Below, one piece after another: positions 39,124 through 51,526 of a DNA stretch of 64,000 nucleotides (the stretch's first letter is position 1; each line of letters opens with the position of its first letter). The notes beneath the pieces are model-generated. The model searched no databases, was not told where the DNA came from, and saw nothing but the letters and a program-made list of their open reading frames with translations. This DNA comes from Lingula anatina (Eukaryota; Brachiopoda; Lingulata; Lingulida; Lingulidae): NCBI RefSeq assembly GCF_001039355.2, contig NW_019775475.1, positions 62,001-126,000 of the forward strand, read 5' to 3'. The translations under genes and the position numbers were made by a program.

Positions 39124-42100
39124 ATGATGAAAGGAATGTGTGTGAAGATACTGGCCATTGTAATGGTTATGACCAATGACGTTCACGCGCAGTGTGTTCC
39201 TCCGACGAATAATTGTAAGTATATTAGAGGGTAATGTTCCAGTACTTGTATCAAATCTCAAAATGTTCAAGGGTTATGATGAGCGTTAAACATTAATGTA
39301 CAATGTAACTATAATATTTTTTCTAATTTCAACATCAAAAGTAATCCTTTTTGTCGACATAGGGCGTTATATAAACACGTTTTTGAGTTTTTTGTTTCAA
39401 AAGTCCGAGTCGCTCTCGCTCAGCGACTGGTGAGTTATTTTCGAAATGGTAAAATACCTTAAATTAAAAAAGAGTTTTATACTGCATATCGTAATTGCTT
39501 CAGCAGTTTTAGATGTGTACCTCAACAATGATGATTGAGGAAATTACTTATTTACCTTCCAATAATCAAACTAAATGCAAATTATTGCCGTACTCTGTCT
39601 ACAATGTACAGGTATTTACCTGTTATTGTTCCAACAGCCATCTTTCCATCAGAATGTGTATGACATAAATTTACTTTCATTTTCTGTGGACTTCAGGTGC
39701 CCCTGGTCAGCCTTGTATCGCTGGACAAACTGGTTGTTCCGATAGTGATTCAAATTCTGATTGTACATCTGTAGGGGGAAGTAACGTATGCGCATGCGTT
39801 GAGGGATACTTTGATGACAGTGGCGTTTGCACAGCAGGTAAAGATTGTAAAATCTAACCATTTTACATTCTAATTTGACGTTTGGCAGAAAGCTTGCCGA
39901 TTCATCAGTTGCACGTTTTTTATCGCCGGTCTGTTTAAACAAAGTCTGTATAAAGAGCAAAGATGATTTATTAAAAAGTTTCGCTACTGACACAAAGGAG
40001 CACCTTATACTTTATCAAAGCAAAAATAGATTCGAACGACGATGGTATTTTTATTACAATCATTCTAATCTGGTTGAAAGACTTTTCAGATCACGTCCAT
40101 TCCTTTGTCGACTGATCCGGCCACCTATCATTTTAACGTGTTCTCTTATGTGGTGCCTTGTCCTTCCCTGATCCGGTCCACTCCAGTTAACTTAATCCTA
40201 TTACTAAGTACTTTGTTCTCCCCTGATCCGGTCTGTTTTGCTTAACTTTCCCCTATTACCTAGTTCTTTGTCCTTCCCTGATCCTGTCTGCTCTGCTAAA
40301 CTTTCTACTATTGCCTAGTTCAAATCCGGTCTGCTGCGCTCTGATAATTTTTTCCTTTTACCTAGATCCTTTTCTTTCCCTGATCTGGTTCCTGTCACGT
40401 AATGCCGTGTCCTATCCTGGCCCAGTCTGTTCTGGTAAAGGATGTTTTGGAGTTCTTTCTTCTACCTTGGCCTGGTAGAAGGTATCATTCCTGTTGTAAA
40501 ATATACTGTTTTTTTTTACTTTTCTTGTCTTTTCTTGTCCTGTCAATCATGGACATGTTATTGAACTGTGCAATTATCTCTTGTACGTGAATTGTCATAA
40601 ATTGTTTTATGTCAATCGCACTCAGCTCTCCCATATCGCCCTTCCCTGAACTGTCCTGCTCTGCCGCAATGAAGATGATCTCTATCGGGTATACAACTTT
40701 TTGTATGTGTTACAAAAGTGGGATTTTTGCTTTAAGGTTTTTGGAATCTGTATAATAATAATATCGTTATTTCTAGTGGAAGGCCAAACCTGTACGTCAT
40801 CTGCGGAATGTAACAATCTGCATGAGATGTGCGTGTCAGGTAACACATGCACGCGCACGATAAGCTTCGTTTGCTCTGGCGGGATGTGCACAGGTTAGAT
40901 AATTCAAGAACAAGACCTTAAACCTTAAAGGATACTATTAATAAAGCACCTCGCATTATTTTTTCCTTTTTTCGCTGATCTTAAATGTACCTCATCACCA
41001 TGCCATATAAGGGTTTGACTAAAACCATATAAATAAATGGGAAATAACAATAACCTGTATAAATTGTTTAAATCAAAGTACATTTTTCAATTTTTTCAAT
41101 AAAAATGTTTCAGTAAAAAAGATGTGCTACAGTTATTACCTGAATTTTTCAGAACTTTCAGGAACTGGAGGGCCCCCTGGCACAGGTGGGCCCCCAGGAA
41201 CAGCAGGACCGCCAGGAACAGGTGGTCCACCAGGCACAAGTGGGCCACCAGGGACTGGAGGCCCGCCAGGAACTGAGGGACCTCCAGGTACTGGTGGACC
41301 TCCGGGAACAAGTGGCCCACCAGGAACAGGAGGCCCACCCGGAACTGGTGGTCCACCAGGAACAGGCGGTCCTCCAGGCTCGGGAGGCCCACCAGGCACA
41401 ATTGGTCCACCAGGAACAGGCGGTCCACCTGGAACAAGTGGCCCACCAGGAACAGGAGGCCCCCCAGGAACTAGTGGTCCACCAGGAACTGGGGGCCCTC
41501 CAGGTACTGGTGGACCTCCTGGCACAGGAGGACCGCCGGGCACAGGAGGTCCACAAGGAACTGGAGGTCCCCAAGGGTCTGGTGGTCCTCCAGGTACTGG
41601 TGGTCCTCCTGGGACAAGCGGACCACCTGGAACATCTGGTCCCCCTGGAACTGGAGGGCCACAGGGTACAAGTGGACCACCGGGAACGAGTGGTCCCCCA
41701 GGAACCGGTGGTCCACCAGGAACAGGAGGGCCCCCAGGAACTAGTGGTCCACCAGGAACTGGGGGACCTCCAGGTATTGGTGGGCCTACAGGAACAGGAG
41801 GCCCTCCGGGCACAGGAGGTCCTCCTGGAACTGGAGGGCCCCAAGGGTCAGGCGGTCCTCCTGGTACTGGCGGACCACCTGGAACATCTGGTCCCCCTGG
41901 AACTGGGGGGCCAACGGGTAAGGGTGGGCCACCGGGAACGGGTGGTCCTACAGGTACAGGTGGTCCTCCGGGCTCTGGAGGCCCACCGGGCTCGGGAGGC
42001 CCACCAGGAACCGGAGGGCCACCAGGAACTAGTGGTCCTTCAGGAACTGGTGGACCTCCCGGGACAGGAGGCCCACCAGGCACAGGAGGTCCCCCTGGAA

Positions 42101-42704
42101 CTGTGGGACCCCAAGGGTCAGGTGGTCCCCCTGGGACTGGTGGTCCTCCTGGGACATCTGGCCCACCAGGATTGAGAGGGCCACCAGGTGCAAAAGGAAT
42201 GAAAGGTAAGAAATTAAGTTAAAGGTGAGGAACAAAATTTGTACCATTTCTATGATAGTCTTCTCTGATGAAATCGCAGGTTTGGTTGTTAATTTGTGCG
42301 TTGGGTAAGTCACGGTGTATCTCCTATGTGCACTTGAAATGGTGTGATCAAATGTGTACTTCACGTATGCTTTCATTGCAATATGTTGTTTTGAAATTAA
42401 AAATATAATTGATTATTATCTATCTTTGTTCTATTGTAATTGGCAAAATGTTTCTCATTTGTTTTTGTGTTTTTTTTTTTTTTATTTCTTTTTTTTTAAT
42501 TGTGTTCCTTGTGCGTTTGGGAAATATCTCTGTCACCTCTATTTTGCCCAAAGTATGATTTTATTAGAAGAGATATTGCTAATTTTATGCCACTTTTGGC
42601 TTTGGATCTTTTCAAAGTAGAATTAAATAAATCTGAGTTTAATGATGTATGTTTGCAGGATTTATAAATCATTTGTAAGTATCGCTGCGACGTTTTAAGA
42701 ATTG

Positions 42705-42747
<43 letters not shown>

Positions 42748-44093
42748 AACTGCCAATTTTTCATTTGATTGATCAGGTTCGAAGCCACAAGGTTATCCTA
42801 ATGATAATTCATTTAAATAAGAAGAACGGTTGAAGTAATGCTTGTTGTATTTTTTTGTGATCTTTGAATACTAGGAAACAAGGGCATGAAGGGCCTACCG
42901 GGTAACACCGGAAGTGTGATTGGGATGAAAGGCATGATGGGAATGAAAGGCGCCAAAGGAAACTCTGGCGTACCCGGCCCAATAGGCCCGACCGGACGAC
43001 CTGGACTTCCCGGAAAGACTTTTATCTTCATTGTCCCTGCTACCGGATCAGGTACAACAGGACCTGTGGCAACCTCTGGACGTCCCCCCGCGACATCCTT
43101 TCCGTTCTCTGCACAATCAACAACCAGAGGTCCGATTGGTGGCTTTTTTGCACCTTTTATAACCATAGGACATGTGGCGACCTCTGGAAGGCAACCTATG
43201 ACACCCTCCCCTTTCTTTGTTCCATCAACAAGAAATGCCCCTGGTGGCTTTCTTGCGCCCTTTCTACCCAACTTTCAGTTACTTATTGCACCCCGTGATG
43301 CAAATACAAACATCATTCCTGGTTCGTTGCGGCCAGAAATTCCACCAGGATCCGTCCGCAAGGGATCAATGGAGAACGCAAAAACGAAGAAACTGGATAA
43401 TTCCGAAGGAAAAGGTATGTAAAACTATGCCCCGTATTGTTGCATGACAATGAGACCCAGGCTCAACCAATTCTCATATCAAATTATTAAAAGAACAATG
43501 CAGAAATGTAATAATAGTTGACAGTACAAAAGGACATGCTATTTCGAATTGGCGTATTATTTTTTATATGAGGCTTGAAACTTTTGGAACCCTTACTACA
43601 GGAGTAATACCGGTACCTCATATAGGTATGACCTTTAGCCAGCTATTTCACATGGTGGTTTTCCTTCTCTGAAAAACGGGAACTTTTTACTGCAAAACCA
43701 ATGTGCTTATTTTAAAAGAGTCCAACGTTATGACTCGGCTACAGCGGATCTTTTCTGGGAAAATGGGTTGTTCTGTCAAACCCCTTAACTCCCTGTCTAT
43801 GGGTCTAAGGTTGGGTTTCAAATGACATATTTAAGAGAAAAATAATTAGAATTTAACACGCATGTACAGTATGATGACACTTTGGTTTTTGTTTTTGTTT
43901 TTCAGCCTTTTCAGAGTCCAAATGGGAAGGTCGGTTGGCGTGTGCATTCTCAGCACTAATTCTAGGCTGTTTGATATATCTGCTGAAGCTGTACAAGAAA
44001 ATGAGGAAGCTACTCGATAAGACACGCCTGAAAGAGCAAACTACTTGTACACACATGGAGAAGAATTGTTTCAACTTGGCGCCAAACTTATAG
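39124..44093 (+). CDS. Single-pass membrane collagen-like protein, six exons
   Basis: Exons 39124-39214, 39697-39837, 40777-40893, 41153-42205, 42875-43414 and 43906-44093 join in phase (all introns phase 1) to give 709 residues. There is a signal peptide ([23 protein letters not shown]), then two short Cys-rich EGF/EB-like segments (about 31-117). A 351-codon exon encodes an unbroken Gly-X-Y domain made mostly of alternating GTG/GTS and GPP triplets. A second collagen stretch ([24 protein letters not shown]) follows, then a Pro/Ser/Thr-rich stalk. Near residue 655 is a hydrophobic helix ([17 protein letters not shown]) followed by a basic stop-transfer KLYKKMRK and a tail of about 35 residues. 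This predicts type I topology with the collagen outside, opposite to known vertebrate membrane collagens, which are type II. The exon 4 acceptor is ambiguous by 9 bases (41153 or 41162), and exon 6 may also start at 43915. Confidence 0.87.
40100..40440 (+). repeat. Degenerate 55-bp tandem repeat in collagen intron 2
   Basis: Five to six units of about 55 bp, each with TTCCCTGATCCGGTCTG, then TAACTTT and CCTAGTT-like motifs. The outer units are the most diverged. Confidence 0.8.
41162..42170 (+). repeat. 18-bp coding repeat of the collagen domain
   Basis: Over 50 units of GGN-ACN-GGN-GGN-CCN-CCN encode Gly-Thr-Gly-Gly-Pro-Pro; AGT/ACT-type changes give GTS. Longer blocks recur too (the run ending GGACCCCAAGGGTCAGG-like appears three times), so the exon grew by block duplication as well as by unit gain. 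The complement is also free of stops (315 codons, Pro-Val-Pro-Gly-Gly), because GGN/CCN units read as NCC/NGG on the other strand. Confidence 0.9.
42704..42747. repeat. (ATT)n in collagen intron 4
   Basis: About 14 ATT units in the intron before exon 5. Confidence 0.95.
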
Positions 44094-45371
44094 AGACAAA
44101 GTGGCTGCAACATATGTCAATGGAGACAAAACGCTATTATTGGATATGTGGGAAGTGGGTTGAATATATTCTTTACTTAAGTTCAAAGTTCAGAAAGTGC
44201 GTGTTTTCTTCTTCTTCTTTTTTTTTTTTTTTTTTTTTTTGGGGGGGGGGGGGGTAGGGGCGGCTCACAGCGTTCTCGCCAATAACAGATCACTAGACAA
44301 CACCCTGCAGGGCAAATTACGAACCATTCCTCCCTACAGTGTAAGGCATGCATATGGATCTTGAGTAGTGGGAAGACTCTGTCCATATGGGGTGCATTCC
44401 CAGAGATTTAGATCAATCCAGAGATTAAGATTTAGATCGACCTAACTCCCTGGGGGTTCACGCTAAATTTGCAGTCAGTCGAGCGCGCACCATACTTAAT
44501 TACCCCCTTACAGCTTTTAGTAGGCGGGACAGACGCTTAAGCCGGCTAAGCTGACAGTAATCTAGTGAGACTCCCCACAGGGATAGGTCGATCTAAAATC
44601 TATGGAAATGGGGTCCATGCTACGACTCAGTTGGACAAAACAGCTAATGAATGTGAAAATCTGGACACCGTCGCAGGTCATGGCGAATATGACCTGGCTG
44701 TTTGTTAATGAAAACGGAGGTATTAACAAGGACACAAGGATGTTGGACATGTTAAGTTTCTTGGATTGATTGAAGTAAAGTTTTTAGAGAAAAAACATTT
44801 TGAATTTGTTTCTTTTTACTTTTCACTGTTTTATTTTCAAGGTCTTAAGAAATGTGTAGCATTGAAGAAAAGAGTACTTTGGTATCTAAAATTTATGGCA
44901 GTCAGATTTGCTGCAACTTATTTTTTCAAAGTTTAAAGAAACGTAAGGTGAATGTAATAAAGAAAAACCATCATTGAATGCAATAAATCAAATGCTACAC
45001 AATAATGAACAGTAATTAAAAGCACACTGCTGCCAGCAGTTAAGCTTTCTAATACACAAAATAATAATCATACTTATGGGCACACGAGTATAATTTCAAT
45101 GCTAAGATTACAAAATTTATTATTGGTGGCTATTTGATAACGTCACCACCAATACAACTCACTTACCGGTACTTATATGAATACATAAAAGTCAAAAATT
45201 GAAAAAAATATTTTGGATTCAATCCTATTTTTTTAATGTGTCGCTTGTGATTTGTTGCTGTACAGTGTTCTTGTTTTGTCAGTAGTTGAGTTAAGTAAAC
45301 ACACATGCTGTTCAACTATTTTCTTTTATTACATCATGTACCAGTGTTATTCCTTTATCCACATGCTTTAT

Positions 45372-45428
<57 letters not shown>

Positions 45429-47375
45429 CCATATAAAATGTTCAGTTCACTTCCCATGGGTAAAATGAATAAGATGAATAAAGTCAACAAATAAATAAAT
45501 AGGCAGTTAAGATATTAAGATATGAAAATGTGTACTATGATGTAAATGAATATATGGACAGTTAAGATTTTAAGATATTAAAAGAGATAATAGTACAGTG
45601 TTAAAGATAAAACCTCACATTTCTCACATGTGGTGGCATCTCTGACTATACTTTAATCTGTACAGTTCTCTCCAGGCCCCAGTTCCACTAAAAAACTTAA
45701 GACAGTTCCTTGGCTTAGTTGACTAGGATTTCCATGAGAGTGCTGTTACACTACTCCTGATAGGGTAAGATGTGACCATGTAACAATGGTAATTACGTTC
45801 TTAGCCAAGGAACCTGACTTAAGCTTTTTTTGTGAAACTGGGGCCATAACATCTGTCTCCTGTGTGACTTAACATAACAAAATACACTACAAATGACAAT
45901 AAAACTTAACATGACCAAAATGCACCTCGATTGTAATATAATAACAAAACTTTTCTCAAACAACTGGCAAAATTAGTCTTTCAGTAAACACTCGATAGTA
46001 AAGTCTTTGGGTCTCAGCTCTTGAATAAATACAACCTCAGAGACTTGTGCCCAAAATTAAAACCTCTTTCTTGATTAACTTTCAAATTTGTTTATTGAAA
46101 AACAGAACACATCATTAACAAATTTCTGATTCAAGTGACGCAAAAATGGCACGTTGTCACAATGACCTGTTACCTAAAGTAGAATTTAAATCTTTGATGG
46201 CAACGAGTTTTTCCTTTTCCTTTTCAACTTTTTATGATTTTAAATAAAAAAAGGATGACGTGCAATATCGGTGCTGAATCTTTATTGTCTGATATCTGCT
46301 AATAAATTGCTTAAGAAAATGAAAAAGCTGCTTGATTTTTCACACAAAAAGTAGCAGGGGGACAATAGCTATAACGTCACACCACCCTAATAAAGTGTCT
46401 GCATTATATTTCAACAGAGACAGATCAGTATCACGGGGTCTTTGTAAAAGTAATGCTGCGCCCTCCTGCCCTCGTTTTATCAATCATTGGGGGTCCATTA
46501 TCAGAACATATTTTGCACCTTAACACGTGTCATATCTAAACTAGTCCATAAGTTCTTGACTGGAAATACGTTCGGAAATTCCATTTTTGCGAGTGTTAAA
46601 TATATGGAGTGGTATAACCCCCAAATTTCTAAAAGTAATTACATTTTTGTCCACAAACTTAAAATTCCTTGCCATTATGCCATGACTCATACAATTCGAC
46701 TGTAACTTTTTTCTTATCAGTGTTGTGCTTTGATCAGCCAACAGGAGCAGTCAAATAGACACATCCTATCTTGTGACCTGAACTGTAACCAGGCCGGAAC
46801 CGGGGGGGGGGGGGTTTCGAGGGGTTCGAAAGAACCGCCCTTTTTGTCAGAAAAAGGTCCATTCTGGGTGCAATTTGATCTAGGTACACAAATGTTTCAT
46901 TATAAAAGGTCCACTTTTTCAGAAAAAGAACCCCCCTTTTGACTTTGCTGGTTACGGGCCTGGTAACTGTAATAGGAAAGGAAGGGGAGCGCTAGGGAGT
47001 ACTTTCCAGCAGACAAACCTGTCCCTACGATAAGGATAAGGTCAAATAAGCCTTATTACCCGCACTAGAGGCCTTTCTGTTGGTAAAAAAGTGGAAATTG
47101 TTCTACAAACACAAAGAGTTAAGCTTTTCACTGACGACTTACGAAAAATTGGCACATTCAGTGTGGTTAGCGGCCTTCAGTATTAGTTAATTTAGACTTT
47201 TTAAAAACAAATATATAAGTTTACAGAATTACACTCGCAATTACGGATATGGTTAGAAACGACATCGAAGTACATGGACTAAAGTCGAGTAAAATCAGTT
47301 TACCCACGGACATAGCCGCGTCATTGTAGATTGATATCACATAAAAGGCCTTCTCCCTCTGTTCGTTCCGATCAT
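44094..47375. other. Collagen 3' UTR and intergenic region up to MAM-A
   Basis: AATAAA signals at 44956-44961 and 44982-44987 could end the collagen transcript. A T23/G13 run lies at 44217-44254 and an (AAT)n at 45376-45426. A repeat end with a G13 run at 46802-46960 resembles that at 21460-21720. No coding exon is supported. 47018-47345 is duplicated, inverted, in a MAM-A intron. Confidence 0.6.
45675..45845. mobile_element. MITE-delta, fold-back element
   Basis: Inverted ends GGCCCCAGTTCCACTAAAAA and, in complement, GGCCCCAGTTTCACAAAAAA, each continuing into ACTTAAGACAG/GTTCCTTGGCT. The spacer is about 80 bases. A target duplication is not clear. A left-half fragment recurs at 52324-52356. 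Confidence 0.75.
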
Positions 47376-49156
47376 TTAAGCAACTAGAAAGCCTTTCCAT
47401 ATGTACCGCTCTGCCAGTACCAGAACACACAGTGCAACGATAGTATAGGAATCCCAGAAATCTTCCCTCCTTGCTGCACTCACGAGGAAGAAGTTCAAAA
47501 ATGGACGCGTCTTCTGTGTGGTGGAGGTGGTGGTGGTGAGTTCTTGTTCCCTTGTGGTCTCTGAATTTTCTTGCGATGTAGCGGGTAAAGAGGTTGTGGC
47601 TAAAAATAATTAATTGGATTTGATAGGTTACTCTTGACATATATTAGAATACGACGAGCTTGCTGATGACTTTTTTCCTTAAGGGGTAACTCCATGGGGT
47701 TTTCCTACCCTCTACCAAGACCGCAGTTATTATTATGGACATTTTGGCTGAAGCTGACATCAGGCCAAAATGACTGTCTATTTATCTAGAGACATATCTG
47801 TGAATATCTGTGGAAAATCAATCTGGTAGAGGGTAGGATTTTCCCGCCGAAATGGATTTCCCATGGAAATCAGCAATCTTCTTGTACTCACGAATCATTT
47901 ATCTTACCCCCTTTGAACTTGGATTCAAAATTTATTAAATTTATGAAGGCTGATTTAGTTCTAAATGACTGGGCAGTCATTATAGCCAGCGACCATCTTC
48001 CTAAGTTGCGATGGAAGTATTGATCAACATCAGATAAAAATATTTATTTTAAGGTGTACATAAGGTTTTATAAGATGCTGTGCATGGCAAAAATATCATT
48101 TGGGGGACTTTCAAACCTATAGAGTTTACCTTTAAGGTGGCATTTACATGTAGTTACATGAGATATTCTGTTTGGGGCAGAATTATGTGGATTCATCATT
48201 ATTGAAAAGCTTTCAATGTAAGTTGATATATATTATTTTAAACAGTGAAACCATAGCATTGTTTGCTACTGTGATGTGTTTTACTTACAAGATGTATGCT
48301 TTGTACGATCCAAAAAAAAAGATAAGACGAGAACACAGAGATCGGAACAACTCAATTAAGACGACGTAATTTCAACAAAGACTTACTGTTAGTTCTGCAC
48401 TATGCAATAAACATAATACAATATACATGCGTGCGCGTATAATTACGTTTAGCTGTGCACTCCTTTTGAGCGATGGCGATTTCGTCCATGGCCAAGAAAT
48501 TTCTCCCGGGGATTGTGAATGCAGAATATGGACAAGTGGCCTTGAACTGGATTAGATACACGCCCCTAGGGATGGGTACCTCAAAGAAAGTGTAAGGATC
48601 ACTCTGATGTTGTGGAGTACTCCCTGGTACATGATATGAAAAAATAAAGAAATATTAAAGGAACGAATTTTACAAACACTTACATAATAATTAAAATAAT
48701 CTTTTCAGCATGGATATATATATATACACTTGTCTCCAATAAAAGCTTTTCCATAGGCAATTGAAGTAAAATGCTTACGATATATATATATATATAACCT
48801 ATCTTGTATATAGGTGGGGGTTTATGTGATATCAATCTACAATGACGCGGCTATGTCCGTGGGTAAACTGGTTTTACTCGACCTTAGTCCATGTACTTCG
48901 ATGTCGTTTCTAACCATATCCGTAATTGCGAGTGTAATTCTGTAAACTTATATATTTGTTTTTAAAAAGTCTAAATTAACTAATACTGAAGGCCGCTAAC
49001 CACACTGAATGTGCCAATTTTTCGTAAGTCGTCAGTGAAAAGCTTAACTCTTTGTGTTTGTAGAACAATTTCCACTTTTTTACCAACAGAAAGGCCTCTA
49101 GTGCGGTTAATAAGGCTTATTTGACCTTATCCTTATCCGTATCGTAGGGACAGGTA

Positions 49157-49212
<56 letters not shown>

Positions 49213-51479
49213 TAAGCATTTTACGTCAATTGCCTATGGAAAAGCTTTTATTGGAGACAAGTGTCTAGAAGAAATACTTTTACTACCTATATTTCGTACA
49301 GAAAAGGAAAACGCACCTGTGTGTGTCCATAGTAAGACACTGTCATCATTTGCCACGGCAAACAGTTCAATCGTGACCTCGTTGTCTTCGTTCACAGCCA
49401 TCCAAAACTGAATACACCACGGGAAATCTTCCGTGGATATATGTAAATGACCTAGGAAATACAGTATTGCAATGATGGAATCAGAACAATATTTATGAAT
49501 ACACTGTCACTCGCAGCATATAAACATAATTGTAACAAATATTTGATGTGCTTATGCCTTCAATGTGAAAATAACTGCCGATGTAAAATGAACAAGAACC
49601 TGCTAGTTTTACCTGTGTTCATATCATTAATGGCGTAAATGACCTAAGACATACCGTTTATCAATAATGAAATCAAAACGGATACATTTACGCAAACTGG
49701 CACCTACATATATATGCACAATTTTCGCGGTTGTTTCGCTATGGTTTTGTTTAAAGTAATGTGACAGTCACTCTAGATCAAAGATTCCAAAAGTAGCTTA
49801 CCTGTGTTCGTATCCTGAATGGCGTATGGCAGACTCGTAAGGTTGCCTGACCCACCGAAATTCTTCATAGTACAGTCAAACGATAATCTTCCGCCTAATC
49901 CTAAATTCCAAAAGGAAAACGTTACGTTTAAACGTTAAAGGGATCGTCCAAGATATAAGCAAATGTTTTGCGGNTTTACCTGTGTTCATATCCTGAATGG
50001 CGTATGGCAGACTCGTAAGGTTGCCTGACCCACCGAAATTCTTCATAGTACAGTCAAACGATAATCTTCCGCCTAATCCTAAATTCCAAAAGGAAAACGT
50101 TACGTTTAAACGTTAAAGGGATCGTCCAAGATATAAGCAAATGTTTTGCGGCAATACAAAAATAACAGAGACTATTACAGAGTAACCACGCCGACTAACG
50201 TAGTGAAAAAAGGGACATTTTTATCACCACATATTAATTGAAATAAACATGTGGTTTTCATACTACTGTTTCTTTACGCATTTATTTTATTTTATTTTAT
50301 TCATTTATTTATTTTATTATTATTATTATTTTTTTTTTTGCCTTACCTGAAACGGAATGATCAGTGTGTGGGAAAAATTCATTAGGAGCTCGAATAACAT
50401 CCCATATAAGCTGGTCCTTAACTACTAAGTCATAACCGCAGTACCCGTCATCAAAATCGCAAAACAGCTCTGAAAGTGTAAGCAAGTGGAACAGTGCTGA
50501 CGTTGACTTGCTGACGTTGACTTTGTATATTCAACTTCCACAGATATATGACGTTCTACTGACGTCAAATCACTCCCTTAAAGGGAACCTATTCGGTAAT
50601 TCCCCACCAAAATTTCATTAAATAAACAGTTGTTCTACTCACGCATCGCTGCTCAAGACGTCAATGTAATGAGCTCGGTGCTTTCTGCCATTTGTAATTA
50701 AATGTTTTGGTTCTGTATGCATGTATGTATGTATGTATTTATGTACGTATGTTGTACCTATGATTATTTCATATGCATACGTCAAAATTGACGTCAGAAG
50801 ACGAATGCATTGAATCGCAATTATTAAGATCAACTAAAATACATAAAAAAGTGCCCGAGTTATTGCTTGTCTGCCTTTTCAAGTACTAAAGTTAAAACAA
50901 CAACAACAAACATACTTCTTTAAAACGTTACTTAGGCTATACGTAAAAGGCAGGCGAAGTTGAAAGTGCGTGCTGAAGACAACGTACCAACAGAAGAGAA
51001 GTTACGCATTCAGGACAGTGCACTAACTAGTCCGAGGTTCAAATACGGCTGTCCCACTTGAATACTTCCAGACGAGGAATCTATCCAGTGTCTATTAGCG
51101 AATAAGACGGTAAGCTTTGTAGTGGGTCGCCATATTTGACCCTCGGACTAGTAAGTTCTCTGTTCTGAATGCGGTCATGGAAGGTCTTGGCATGTTGAAC
51201 GGTATTGGTGGCACACATGTAATCCATTCAGAGAGGGTTCGTTGAGCAGGTGGTCTTGACAAAAAAAAAAAAAAAAAAAAAAAAAATTCACTCACCATTA
51301 GCACAGAGTCCGGGTGTTACCAAGACTTCATCTATAGCCGCAATGTATCTTTCGTCAGTAGTGTCGCCGTTAATCTGACCTTCGAAGAGTAACTTTAAAA
51401 TAGTAAATAATAATTATCACTCAATTATACAGTAGACAACTATACAACGGATTCATTAGCAATAAATTTCAGTGCACGT

Positions 51480-51526
<47 letters not shown>

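Noticed and set aside
41136-42083. 315-codon antisense frame rich in Pro-Val-Pro-Gly-Gly
   Set aside because: It is the complement of the collagen repeat; no start, splice or family support.
46332-46942. Open frames before MAM-A
   Set aside because: Short, overlap a G-run repeat end, no homology seen.
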